From Collinsella sp. (GTDB taxonomy: Bacteria > Actinomycetota > Coriobacteriia > Coriobacteriales > Coriobacteriaceae), in the NCBI GenBank assembly GCA_019414545.1, contig DXLV01000022.1:2395-29722 (forward strand): DNA of 27,328 nucleotides. Reading direction: 5' to 3'. Each line of letters opens with the position of its first letter. Positions within the stretch are counted from its first letter, which is position 1. Positions 7,756-15,468 of the stretch are shown here, piece after piece. The position numbers were made by a program, and so were the translations under genes. The notes below the pieces were generated by a model. That model saw only the letters and a list, made by a program, of their open reading frames with translations. It ran no database searches and was not told where the DNA came from.

Positions 7756-8616
7756 TTACTCCTCTGCCTTTGCGGCATCCCAGAGGTCATTGAGGCCGTG
7801 GGTCGAAAGCTCGGCCAGATCCACGTGGGCGTCGGCCGCCATCTGCTCCATCGCGGCCCAGCGGCGGCGGAACTTTGCCGTGCTGGCACGCAGGGCGCTC
7901 TCGGCGTCGATTCCCTCCTTGCGCGCAACGTTGACCAGGGCAAAGAGCAGGTCGCCAAACTCCATCTCGCGCTCGGGCGAGCCGGGAGCCTCGGCCTCAA
8001 ACTCGGCACGCTCCTCAGCGACCTCGTCCCACACGTCCTGGACCGTCTCCCACTCAAAGCCCACGGCAGCCGCCTTGCGCGACGCCTTCTGAGCCTGCAT
8101 CAGCGCCGGCAGGTGCGTGGGCACACCGTCGAGCAGACCCTCGGGTGCGGCCCCGCCTGCCGCCACGGCCTGGTCTTTGGCGGCCTTCTCGGCAAGCTTG
8201 ACCTCGTCCCAAATCTTGAGCACCTCGTCGGAGTTGTCGGCATCCGCATCGCCAAACACGTGCGGGTGACGACGGATGAGCTTGGCGTCGATATCGCGCG
8301 CCACATCGGCCAGCGAAAACTCGCCGGCATCCGCCGCAATCTGCGCATGCAGTACGACCTGCATGAGCACGTCGCCCAACTCCTCGCGCAGGTGTGCCGC
8401 GTCGTCGGCCTCGATGCAGTCGAGCGCCTCGTAGGCTTCCTCGATCATGTTCTTGCCAATGCTGCGGTGCGTCTGCTCGCGGTCCCACGGGCAGCCGTCG
8501 GGCTGACGCAGGCGCCAGATGGTCTGCACCAGATGCTGCAGCTCGGCCGACGCGTCTACCAGCGTGGACAGGTCGCGCGAACCCTCGGCATTTTGCTGAG
8601 CCATATGCTCGGCCAT
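7756..8616 (-). CDS. mazG: Nucleoside triphosphate pyrophosphohydrolase MazG
   Basis: House-cleaning enzyme that converts NTPs or dNTPs to monophosphates and PPi. It has 286 aa with two MazG repeats. The N-terminal one has the GCPWDREQTH motif (41-50) and the metal-binding EEAYE (59-63) and EELGD (78-82). The second (about 190-265) keeps EVAEERAEFE and EMEFGDLLFALVN, so it may also be active. The ATG at 8616 has GGGGGAGG 8 nt upstream and lies 2 bp after the stop of the phosphodiesterase gene, so the two are co-translated. An extension of about 30 residues separates the two domains. The mazG-eno order matches M. tuberculosis. Confidence 0.94.
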   Translation of the reverse strand: MAEHMAQQNAEGSRDLSTLVDASAELQHLVQTIWRLRQPDGCPWDREQTHRSIGKNMIEEAYEALDCIEADDAAHLREELGDVLMQVVLHAQIAADAGEFSLADVARDIDAKLIRRHPHVFGDADADNSDEVLKIWDEVKLAEKAAKDQAVAAGGAAPEGLLDGVPTHLPALMQAQKASRKAAAVGFEWETVQDVWDEVAEERAEFEAEAPGSPEREMEFGDLLFALVNVARKEGIDAESALRASTAKFRRRWAAMEQMAADAHVDLAELSTHGLNDLWDAAKAEE

Positions 8617-8618
8617 GG

Positions 8619-9167
8619 TTAGTCCTCCCCCATGATCACATGGCGGAACGCGCCGCCCTCGTAGACGCCGTAGCTATGTGTGCCGTCCTTGGGGATGCTC
8701 ACGCTGCCGGGATTGAAGAGCCACAGACCCGGGTGCGCGGCGCTTTCCTCGTTAACCTTGATGTGCGTATGGCCGTAGACGAGCGCGGAGCCCTCGGGCA
8801 GCGCGGGCGCGTGGTCGACGCTGTTATGCATGCCGGCGCCAAAGACGTGGCCGTGCGTCAGGAACAGTTCACGTCCGGTCTCGTCGAATAGTGTGGCGTA
8901 GTCAGCCATGACGGGGAAGTCGAGGACCATCTGGTCGACCTCGGCGTCGCAGTTGCCGCGCACCGCGATGATGCGGTCGGCCAGGGCGTTGAGCAGCGGA
9001 ATCACGCGTTTGGGGGCGTAGTCGCGCGGCAGGTCGTTACGCGGGCCGTGGTAGAGCAGGTCGCCCAGCAGCACAATGCGGTCGGGCTGTTCGGATTCGA
9101 TGGCAGTGCAGAGGCGCTCGGCCCAGTATGCCGAGCCATGGATGTCGGAAGCGATGAGGTATTTCAT
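8619..9167 (-). CDS. yfcE: YfcE-like metallophosphoesterase
   Basis: Small calcineurin-like phosphodiesterase of 182 aa. All metal-binding motifs are present in order: SDIH (Asp8, His10), LGDLLYHGPRN (Asp36), GNCD (71-74), THGH (104-107) and GHTH (132-135). The FNPGSVSIPK segment near the C-terminus and the whole length match the E. coli YfcE family. AAAGGA lies 7 nt before the ATG. It sits between the LarC2-type gene and mazG, 2 bp from the latter. The natural substrate is not known; the symbol reflects family membership. Confidence 0.9.
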   Translation of the reverse strand: MKYLIASDIHGSAYWAERLCTAIESEQPDRIVLLGDLLYHGPRNDLPRDYAPKRVIPLLNALADRIIAVRGNCDAEVDQMVLDFPVMADYATLFDETGRELFLTHGHVFGAGMHNSVDHAPALPEGSALVYGHTHIKVNEESAAHPGLWLFNPGSVSIPKDGTHSYGVYEGGAFRHVIMGED

Positions 9168-9222
9168 GGGGAGTCCTTTCGGTGGGGTTAATTGGATTGG
9201 CGCGGCGCGTCACTCGCCCGCA

Positions 9223-9708
9223 TCACTCAAATCGCAACGCCGCGGCTTGGGCCGCTTGCATCACGCGTTGGAGCGGCACGTTGTGCTCGCGGGCAAGGCG
9301 AGCACAGTCCTCGTACTCGGGAGCCGCACGTTCACTGCCATCGGGCAGGGTCGCCACCTTAACGGATACCTCGCCCCAAGGCGTTGTCACCTGCTCGAAT
9401 CGGCGCGGCAGGCAAACGCGTTCCATCACCTGGCGACGAATGGCGTTGGTCGTGGTCTCCAAAAAGATAATCGTCTGCAGGCGCTCGATATCCTCGTGTG
9501 AGCAGATCACCTGCAACTGCCAGCCGGGGCGGCCTTTTTTGCAGTAGAGGGGCAGCCAGTGCACCTCGCGGGCGCCGGCCTCGCGCAGGCGGTCAGCGGC
9601 ATAGGCGAGTACCTCGGGCGACGCATCATCGATGTCGCACTCCAGCTTGACGATGGTTTCGGGCGCATCGGTCTCGCGGGACAGCGGAGATGTACTTCCA
9701 CGTTGCAT
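9223..9708 (-). CDS. Stand-alone LarC2-type (DUF111 C-terminal) protein
   Basis: A 161-aa protein matching the C-terminal half of LarC, the CTP-dependent nickel insertase for the nickel-pincer cofactor of lactate racemase. Visible LarC2-like segments are KLECDIDDASPEVLAYAADRL, a KKGRPGWQL core, FLETTTNAIRRQ, the RFEQVTTPWGEVSVKVA stretch and PEYEDCARLAREHNVPL. LarC1 and LarC2 are normally parts of one protein, in Lactobacillus joined by programmed frameshifting. Here no LarC1-like sequence lies upstream: the preceding 380 bp are intergenic. The ATG at 9708 has AAAGGAT upstream, and an extended -10 box lies about 45 bp before it. It leads an operon with the phosphodiesterase and mazG. Role without LarC1 is unclear; it may have another nickel-related or nucleotide-linked function. 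Confidence 0.78.
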   Translation of the reverse strand: MQRGSTSPLSRETDAPETIVKLECDIDDASPEVLAYAADRLREAGAREVHWLPLYCKKGRPGWQLQVICSHEDIERLQTIIFLETTTNAIRRQVMERVCLPRRFEQVTTPWGEVSVKVATLPDGSERAAPEYEDCARLAREHNVPLQRVMQAAQAAALRFE

Positions 9709-9751
9709 ACGGTCCGGATCCTTTCCGCACGGGCTCGTTTTATTCACCCAA

Positions 9752-9760
9752 ACGCTAGCA
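9752..9760 (-). promoter_or_regulatory. Extended -10 promoter for the larC2-phosphodiesterase-mazG operon
   Basis: On the minus strand TGC-TAGCGT fits an extended -10 box and would give a leader of about 37 nt. No clear -35 is seen. Confidence 0.35.
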
Positions 9761-9812
9761 CATCGAACGTGGCACAGGCGTGACTTTCGTCCGTCGTCGC
9801 CCTTGCCCCTAT

Positions 9813-9882
9813 CCAAACATGTACGTCAGCCTCCAAACATGTCATTTTTTGTCGGTTTTGGAGGCTGACGTACACGTTTTGG
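9813..9882. repeat. Long imperfect inverted repeat in divergent intergenic region
   Basis: An 18-bp perfect stem (9820-9837 with 9857-9874) extends to about 25 bp per arm with one or two mismatches, around a 19-nt loop containing TTTTTT. The left arm holds CCAAACATGT twice, 20 bp apart. The right arm holds GTTTTGG twice. No T run follows either end, so it is not a normal terminator. Candidate dispersed palindrome or regulatory hairpin. Confidence 0.8.
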
Positions 9883-10013
9883 AGCGGGCCGCACACGATC
9901 AAAATTGCGCCCGCATTCCGTCCACCACAAAGTTCGCCGCACTCAACAATTTTGAACTTTCTACGCAGTTCATCGGCTAAAAATTACCCTCGGCATACTT
10001 ACCCGCTGCACGA

Positions 10014-10043
10014 TGTTACTCTAGTTGCATTTGGCTAACTAAG
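10014..10043 (+). promoter_or_regulatory. Extended -10 box with DtxR/IdeR-like half-site for the ABC-ygbA operon
   Basis: TGT-TACTCT (10014-10022) is a possible extended -10. GGCTAACTAA (10033-10042) follows at the presumed start. GGCTAAC is the core of one half of the DtxR/IdeR iron-box consensus (AGGTTAGGCTAACCT). Scoring 10025-10043 against the full 19-bp consensus by eye gives about 12 matches, mostly in one half. A related GGCTAACTTA occurs twice at the eno promoter. Confidence 0.35.
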
Positions 10044-10090
10044 CGGCTGCCGAGGACCCAGCCCGGCACCGTTACGGCATAGGAGGTTTC

Positions 10091-13000
10091 ATGTTCGAGA
10101 AGCGGCTCTTCTCCCTGGTTCCGCAGGCAACGCCCTACATTATGGCAAGTGTCCTGTTTAAGTGGATCGCGCTCATGGCAAACATCACGGTGATGTGGGT
10201 GCTTGCGCGCATCTTGGGCGGCATCGTCACGGACGGTCTTTCCGCCGCGCTCGCCGTCGACGCGCTCGCGCAGGCAACTCCGCCGCTCGCCGCCGCCATC
10301 ATCGTGCGCGCCGTCTCCATCTACCTGGCCCAACGCGCCGGCGACAAGGCCGCGTTCGAGGCCGTCCGCCGCGTGCGCTCGCTCGTCTACGACAAGCTCA
10401 CCGCACTCGGCCCCTCCTACACCGAGACCGTCCCCACCGCCGAGGCCGTCCAGACCAGCGTCGAGGGCGCCACGCAACTCCAGGTGTACTTTGGCGGCTA
10501 CCTGCCGCAGCTCTTCTTTGCCGGCTTGGCACCCATCACGCTGTTTGTACTGCTCGTGGGCCAGGCGGGTCTTCCCGCCGCGCTGCTGCTCGCCTGCGTT
10601 CCGATCATCCCCGTCTCCATTATGATGGTCATGCGCAACGCCAAAAAGATCGGTGCCGAGTACTGGGGCAGCTATGTCGATCTTGGCGGCATGTTCCTGG
10701 AGGCCGTACAGGGTCTCACCACCCTTAAGGTCTACCAGGCCGATCGAAGCTGGCACGAGCGCATCAACGCCGAGTCCGAGCGTTTCCGCACAGCGACCAT
10801 GCACCTGCTGGTGATGCAGCTGCGCTCCATTTGCGTTATGGACCTGGTCGTCTATATGGGCGCCGCGCTCGGCATTATCGTGGCCGCACTGCAGCTCGCC
10901 ACGGGCAAGATCGGCTTTGAGGCTGCCTTCCTCATCGTCTTTCTGTCACAGGAGTTCTTTTTGCCTATGCGCCGCCTGGGATCGCTGTTCCACACGGCCA
11001 TGAACGGCATGGCCGCCTCGCGCCGCATGTTTGGCATTTTGGATACGCCCGAGCCCGAGCGCGGCGATGTTGAGCTTGATGGTCGCGGCGATATCGAGCT
11101 CGCAGGCGTGAGCTATGCCTACGGCGACCGCACCGTGCTGGACAGCGCCAGCGCGACCATTGCGCACGGCTCGCTCGTGGCACTCGTGGGCGAAAGCGGC
11201 GGCGGCAAGTCCACGCTCGCGGGGATTATCGCGGGCCGCAAGGACGCCTACCGCGGCAGCGTGCGCATTGGCGGCGTCGAGCTGCGCGATGTCACGGCCG
11301 CCTCACTCATGCGCGCCGTCACGCTGGTGCCCACCAACGGCTACCTGTTTGCCGGCACCCTGCGCGACAACCTGCTGCTCGCCCAGCCCAACGCCACCGA
11401 CACCGAGCTTTTGCGCGCGCTCGACCGCACGCGCGTGGCGGCCTTTGTGCGGGCCAACGGCGGGCTCGACATGGTGATTAACGAGGGTGGCACCAACCTT
11501 TCGGGCGGCCAGCGCCAGCGCGTGTGCATGGCCCGCGCCCTGCTGCACGACTCGTCGATCTATGTGTTTGACGAGGCTACGAGCAACGTCGATGCCGCAA
11601 GCGAGGCCGCGATCGGCGAGGTCATCGCGTCGCTTGCCGGCGGGCACACTGTAATTGTGGTGGCACACCGCCTGTCGACGATCGTGGACGCCGATCAGAT
11701 CCTGGTGCTGGAACGCGGCCGCATTGCCGAGCACGGGACTCACGGCGAGCTCTTGGCCGCCGCGGGCGCCTATGCGCGCATGTGGAACAGCCAGAAGCAG
11801 CTCTCGGCATATGCGTATGCAGAGGGTGATGCCGAGGATGCCGGCGCGGTTGAGGCTGTTGACGGCAGCGCCGCCTGTGCCGATGGCCTCAACGGTACTA
11901 GTTCGTCTTCCGCTGCCGCGGCGCCTGACTCCGGCCGCGCCCGTCGCTCGGCGCCGTCCATCATGTGGCGCATGATGGGGCTCGTCCGACCGCTTGCCGG
12001 CTGGCTTGTGCTAGCCGTCGCGCTGGGCAGCATCGGCATGCTCACCGCCGCGTTCGTGCCGGCCTTTGGCGCCCTTGGCCTTATGGCCGCGCTGGGCCGC
12101 AACGCCTTGGGGCTTGGTCTGATCGCAGCATGCGCGGCCTGTGCCGCCTGCGGCATCGCACGCGGGCCGCTCCACTACGGCGAGCAGCTCTGCAACCATT
12201 ACATCGCATTCCGTCTGCTCGCACACATTCGCGACCTGGTGTTTGGCGCCCTGCGCCAGCTCGCCCCCGCCAAGCTCGAGGGCCGCGGCAAGGGCGAGCT
12301 CGTGAGCCTGGTCACCTCGGATATCGAGCTGCTCGAGGTCTTCTACGCGCACACCATCTCGCCCATTGCCATCGCTCTGGTCTGCACCGTTGTGTTTGAG
12401 GGCTTTTTGCTGGCTGTGAGCCCCGAGCTCGCGGGCATCGCGCTCGTGGCCTACGCGGTCCTGGGCGTGCTGCTGCCCCTGACCTCGGCCAAGGCGTGCG
12501 GCACCACCGGCCGCCAGAGCCGCGAGGGCGCCGGTAAGCTGGGTGCCTTTGTGCTCGACAGTCTACGCGGCGCGTCCGAGACTATCCAGTTTGCCGGTGG
12601 CGCCGATCGCAGCCGTGCCCTGGGCAAGCTGACCGAGCAAGTCGGCGCCGTGGACGCGCGCCTCAAGCGCCGCCAGGCGGCCAGCGAGGCCGTTTCCGAT
12701 GCGCTTATTCTTGCGACCAATCTGGTGATGCTCGGACGCGCGCTGCAGCTGGTGGCTGCGGGAACGATTGATTTTGCCGCAGCGTTTGTCGCCGTCTTTA
12801 CCTTTGTGTCGTCGTTTGGCTCGGTGATGGCCGTGAGCCGCCTGGGCGCCTCACTGCAGGAGACGCTCGCCTCGGGCGCACGCGTGCTCGATTTGCTCGA
12901 CGAGCAGCCCCAGTGCGCCGAGGTCGCCGACGGACAGGACGTTGAGTTTGCCGGCGCCGCAGCCGAGCATGTGAGCTTTAGCTATGCGGACGGCGTGGAC

Positions 13001-13657
13001 GTGAGTGGTGCCGACGCCACAGAGCAGGCCGCGAATGACCCCGCTTCGAGTCTCATCCTCGACGACGTGACCTGCACCTTTGCGCCCGGCACCATGACCT
13101 GCGTCATGGGGCGCTCGGGCTCGGGCAAGTCGACGCTGCTTAAGCTGCTCATGCGCTTTTGGGACCCCGCAGCCGGCACCATCACGGTGAGCGGTGTCGA
13201 TGCCCGCCACATCAACACGGCGAGCCTGCGCAGCCACGAGGCCTATATGACCCAGGACACGCATCTGTTCTGCGGCACCGTACGCGAGAATCTGCTGGTC
13301 GCGCGCGCCAACGCCACCAATGCCGAGCTGCTCGACGCTTGCCGCTCCGCTTCGCTTACCGCCCTCATCGACCGTCTGCCGCAGGGACTCGACACGCCCG
13401 TTGCCGAGCTGGGCGACTCGCTTTCGGGCGGCGAGCGCCAGCGCATCGGCCTTGCGCGCATCTTCCTCAACGACGCACCCTTCATCTTGCTCGACGAACC
13501 CACCAGCGCGCTCGATGCTCTCAACGAGGCGTCCGTGATGCAGGCAATCGACGAGCTCAAGCGCCGCGGCAAGACCATTGTGCTCGTGAGCCACCGTGCC
13601 AGCACCTGCGCGTTTGCCGATTTCTCGCTTTCGGTCGAGCACGGGAGGCTGAGCTAA
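10091..13657 (+). CDS. Single-chain double ABC exporter (TMD-NBD-TMD-NBD), CydDC-like
   Basis: A 1188-aa membrane transporter carrying both halves of an ABC exporter in one polypeptide. TMD1 is about 15-300 and NBD1 about 335-560. NBD1 has Walker A GESGGGKST (367-375), signature NLSGGQRQR, Walker B IYVFDEATS and switch His in VVAHRLST. An Ala/Ser/Asp-rich linker (about 570-620) follows. TMD2 is about 630-900 and NBD2 about 945-1188, with Walker A GRSGSGKST (1007-1015), SLSGGERQR, FILLDEPTS and VSHRAST. NBD1 has Thr415 where the Q-loop glutamine is expected (LVPTNGYLF), while NBD2 keeps it (YMTQDTHLF), so the two sites may be unequal. The architecture is like fused CydDC (thiol/haem-linked export), but this is an analogy; a drug or lipid exporter is possible. 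AGGAGG precedes the ATG by 6 nt. It overlaps the ygbA-like gene by 1 bp. Confidence 0.88.
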   Translation: MFEKRLFSLVPQATPYIMASVLFKWIALMANITVMWVLARILGGIVTDGLSAALAVDALAQATPPLAAAIIVRAVSIYLAQRAGDKAAFEAVRRVRSLVYDKLTALGPSYTETVPTAEAVQTSVEGATQLQVYFGGYLPQLFFAGLAPITLFVLLVGQAGLPAALLLACVPIIPVSIMMVMRNAKKIGAEYWGSYVDLGGMFLEAVQGLTTLKVYQADRSWHERINAESERFRTATMHLLVMQLRSICVMDLVVYMGAALGIIVAALQLATGKIGFEAAFLIVFLSQEFFLPMRRLGSLFHTAMNGMAASRRMFGILDTPEPERGDVELDGRGDIELAGVSYAYGDRTVLDSASATIAHGSLVALVGESGGGKSTLAGIIAGRKDAYRGSVRIGGVELRDVTAASLMRAVTLVPTNGYLFAGTLRDNLLLAQPNATDTELLRALDRTRVAAFVRANGGLDMVINEGGTNLSGGQRQRVCMARALLHDSSIYVFDEATSNVDAASEAAIGEVIASLAGGHTVIVVAHRLSTIVDADQILVLERGRIAEHGTHGELLAAAGAYARMWNSQKQLSAYAYAEGDAEDAGAVEAVDGSAACADGLNGTSSSSAAAAPDSGRARRSAPSIMWRMMGLVRPLAGWLVLAVALGSIGMLTAAFVPAFGALGLMAALGRNALGLGLIAACAACAACGIARGPLHYGEQLCNHYIAFRLLAHIRDLVFGALRQLAPAKLEGRGKGELVSLVTSDIELLEVFYAHTISPIAIALVCTVVFEGFLLAVSPELAGIALVAYAVLGVLLPLTSAKACGTTGRQSREGAGKLGAFVLDSLRGASETIQFAGGADRSRALGKLTEQVGAVDARLKRRQAASEAVSDALILATNLVMLGRALQLVAAGTIDFAAAFVAVFTFVSSFGSVMAVSRLGASLQETLASGARVLDLLDEQPQCAEVADGQDVEFAGAAAEHVSFSYADGVDVSGADATEQAANDPASSLILDDVTCTFAPGTMTCVMGRSGSGKSTLLKLLMRFWDPAAGTITVSGVDARHINTASLRSHEAYMTQDTHLFCGTVRENLLVARANATNAELLDACRSASLTALIDRLPQGLDTPVAELGDSLSGGERQRIGLARIFLNDAPFILLDEPTSALDALNEASVMQAIDELKRRGKTIVLVSHRASTCAFADFSLSVEHGRLS

Positions 13658-14076
13658 TGGCGCGCACCGCCGACACGCCGGAGCTGGCGCGCAAACGTGC
13701 ACGCGAGGCCCAGATGGTGTCGCAGATGATCGCATTGTGGTGCCGCGGGCATCATGGCGGCGGGCATGCGGTCGAACAGGCTTGCGACGATGAGCCCGTG
13801 CGCGTGAAGCTCGGCCTTCGGACCATTACGCTCTGCTCCGAATGTGCCGAGCTGCAGGCCTACGCCGTCGCGCGCATTGAGCACTGCCCGCACATGGGCA
13901 CCAAGACATTTTGCTCGGCATGTCCTTCGCATTGCTACCGGCCTGCCATGCGCGAGAAGATCCGCGAGGTTATGCGTTGGTCGGGACCGCGTATGATCCG
14001 CTATCGCCCCATCACCGCCGTGAGACACGCGATGGTAACGGTGCAGGCCAAACGCGCGGCGGCACGAAGCAAGTAG
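13657..14076 (+). CDS. ygbA: YgbA-type nitrous oxide-stimulated promoter family protein
   Basis: Cysteine-rich cytosolic protein of 139 aa matching the YgbA_NO family. Visible are the MIALWCRGHH start motif (Cys29, His32, His33), LCSEC (Cys60, Cys63), Cys77, and FCSACPSHCY (Cys86, Cys89, Cys93), followed by MREKIREVMRWSGPRMI. The Cys/His pattern suggests a zinc or iron-sulfur site. In enterobacteria ygbA is induced by nitric oxide via NsrR. The ATG overlaps the ABC exporter stop (TAATG), so translation is coupled and a shared job is likely. No obvious terminator follows in the 120-bp gap before the next gene. Confidence 0.88.
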   Translation: MARTADTPELARKRAREAQMVSQMIALWCRGHHGGGHAVEQACDDEPVRVKLGLRTITLCSECAELQAYAVARIEHCPHMGTKTFCSACPSHCYRPAMREKIREVMRWSGPRMIRYRPITAVRHAMVTVQAKRAAARSK

Positions 14077-14196
14077 TCGCCGGCGCCGGCACGCGCCGCC
14101 CCGCCTTTCCACTCGATTTCGGCACCCGGCGTGCGCGGCGTGTTGAGAGCTGCACCATTACAATGGAGCGGATTCACCAAATGCAAAGGAGTCGCC

Positions 14197-15108
14197 ATGC
14201 CCGCCTGCCCGCTGGTCGATTGCCATACTCATACCTCGTTCTCGGACGGGCACGCCTCGTTCGAGGACAACGTCCGTGCCGCTGCTGCCGCCGGCTGCCG
14301 CGTCATGGTCTCGACCGACCACCTTACCCTGCCCGCCAGTATGGATGCTAACTGCGAGGTGCAGGTCGTCGAGGGCGACTTGTCGGCACATCGTTTGGCC
14401 TTTGAGGACGCCCGCAAACTCGCCGCGCAGATTGCGCCGGAGCTCACCTTTATCTACGGTTTTGAATGCGATTGGTACGAGGGCTGCGAGCCCTTGGTAG
14501 AGCACTGGTCCCAGGGCGCCGTCGTACGTCTGGGCAGCGTGCACTGGATTGGCAACCCGGGCGATATTGCGGCAGGCGCCGCGGGCACGGCAGGGACAGA
14601 GGACGTCGCGCGCCCCGATACACCCGATTCCCTTTGCGGTTGGATCGACGACGATACCAACCTGCATGTTTGGGAAAACTTAGGCGTGCGCGGCGTGTGG
14701 GAGTGCTACGTCGACGACTGGTGCCGTGCTTGCGAAAGCTCACTCAACTTTGACGCGATGGCCCATCCCGACCTGGTCATGCGCTTTTCGAAGGACGGCT
14801 TTGCACCCGACTTTGACCCCGCGCCGTTTTGGGAGCAGATGGCCGAATGCGCCCACGATACGGGTCGGCGGGTTGAGGTCTCGACCGCCGCACCGCGCAA
14901 GGGGCTCGACGATTACTACCCCGCGACCGGGCTGTTGCGCCGCTTCGCCCATGCCGAGGTGCCCATCACCTTTGGCTCGGACGCGCACCGCGCCTGCGAC
15001 ATCTGCTGGAACATCCGCGAGGCCCAGGCCCACGCCTACGACTGCGGCTACCGGGCCTTCGATATCCCCCACCCCACCGGCGAATGGGAATCCACGCCCC
15101 TCTCCTAA
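14197..15108 (+). CDS. hisK: PHP-family histidinol-phosphatase
   Basis: Predicted to dephosphorylate L-histidinol phosphate, the penultimate stage of histidine synthesis. It has 303 aa with PHP motifs: DCHTHTSFSDGH (9-19), STDHL (39-43), GFECDWY, LGSVHWI and FGSDAHR near the C-terminus. All are metal ligands of the polymerase-and-histidinol-phosphatase fold. The ATG at 14197 has AAAGGAG 6 nt upstream; the longer frame lacks a ribosome binding site. A TACAAT box lies at 14157-14162 with no good -35. The histidine operon on the other strand encodes no phosphatase (its HisB is dehydratase only), so this gene plausibly fills that gap. It converges on hisE with only 27 bp between stop codons. Confidence 0.88.
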   Translation: MPACPLVDCHTHTSFSDGHASFEDNVRAAAAAGCRVMVSTDHLTLPASMDANCEVQVVEGDLSAHRLAFEDARKLAAQIAPELTFIYGFECDWYEGCEPLVEHWSQGAVVRLGSVHWIGNPGDIAAGAAGTAGTEDVARPDTPDSLCGWIDDDTNLHVWENLGVRGVWECYVDDWCRACESSLNFDAMAHPDLVMRFSKDGFAPDFDPAPFWEQMAECAHDTGRRVEVSTAAPRKGLDDYYPATGLLRRFAHAEVPITFGSDAHRACDICWNIREAQAHAYDCGYRAFDIPHPTGEWESTPLS

Positions 15109-15140
15109 CTAGTCGTTTAAGAACGTCCCCAATGACTAGT
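15108..15140. repeat. Palindrome spanning both convergent stop codons
   Basis: ACTAGTC (15108-15114) pairs with GACTAGT (15134-15140) around AAGAACGTCCCCAAT. The arms include the last base of the phosphatase stop and the complete hisE stop codon. The GAACGTCCCC core is, from memory, like motifs near REP-associated (Y1-type) transposases. With only a short T run it is a weak terminator at best. Confidence 0.6.
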
Positions 15141-15453
15141 GGCGGCGGGCGTTGAGTTCGCCGGCCAGTTCGTCGAGGGTGATGCCGTAGCGCTCGAGCG
15201 TCACGAGCAGGTGGTAGATCAGGTCGCCGGCCTCGTAGCGGATGTGATCGTGGTCGTTGTCCTTGCAGGCCATGATCACCTCGCTCGCCTCCTCGGCAAG
15301 CTTCTTGAGCAGCTCGTCCTCGACGTCGGTCAGCAGACGGGCGGTGTAGCTCTCCTGTGGCGATGCATCGCGACGACCGTGAATCACCTCGGCCAGGCCC
15401 GTCAGCGTCTCGCCGATATTTCCCGGCTGCACGTTAGCTGTTCTGACTCCCAT
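15136..15453 (-). CDS. hisE: Phosphoribosyl-ATP pyrophosphatase
   Basis: Second step of histidine synthesis: hydrolysis of PR-ATP to PR-AMP and PPi. It has 105 aa, full length for stand-alone HisE. The MazG-like fold shows ESYTARLL, the metal-binding KLAEEASEVIMACK and YEAGDLIYHLLVTLE. GAGAGG 7-9 nt before the ATG is a good ribosome binding site. It is the last gene of the operon, separated from hisI by the 75-aa ORF. HisE and HisI are fused in many bacteria but are separate here. Confidence 0.95.
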   Translation of the reverse strand: MGVRTANVQPGNIGETLTGLAEVIHGRRDASPQESYTARLLTDVEDELLKKLAEEASEVIMACKDNDHDHIRYEAGDLIYHLLVTLERYGITLDELAGELNARRH

Positions 15454-15468
15454 GGTTATTTCCTCTCG

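Larger units (their letters stand above)
9709..10090. other. 382-bp divergent intergenic region
   Basis: Lies between the larC2-type gene (minus) and the ABC exporter gene (plus). It holds the minus-strand promoter, the long inverted repeat at 9813-9882, a smaller inverted repeat AAAGTTC (9929-9935) / GAACTTT (9954-9960), and the ABC gene promoter with a GGCTAAC motif. The middle part is AT-richer than the flanking genes. I see no coding potential. Confidence 0.7.

Noticed and set aside
9709..9816. A LarC1 part joined to LarC2 by frameshifting
   Set aside because: The upstream 100 bp in all minus-strand frames shows no LarC1-like sequence and the next gene is divergent, so the frameshift model does not apply.
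9929..9960. AAAGTTC / GAACTTT as an operator
   Set aside because: Seven-bp arms in an AT-rich gap are expected by chance often enough that I do not claim a site.
13159..13656. N-terminal extension of the YgbA-type protein
   Set aside because: The extension is a shadow of the exporter NBD2 coding sequence. The ATG at 13657 overlaps the exporter stop and begins right where the family similarity begins.
12851..13735. 294-codon minus-strand open frame
   Set aside because: Antisense to the second half of the ABC exporter; no domain and no ribosome binding site.
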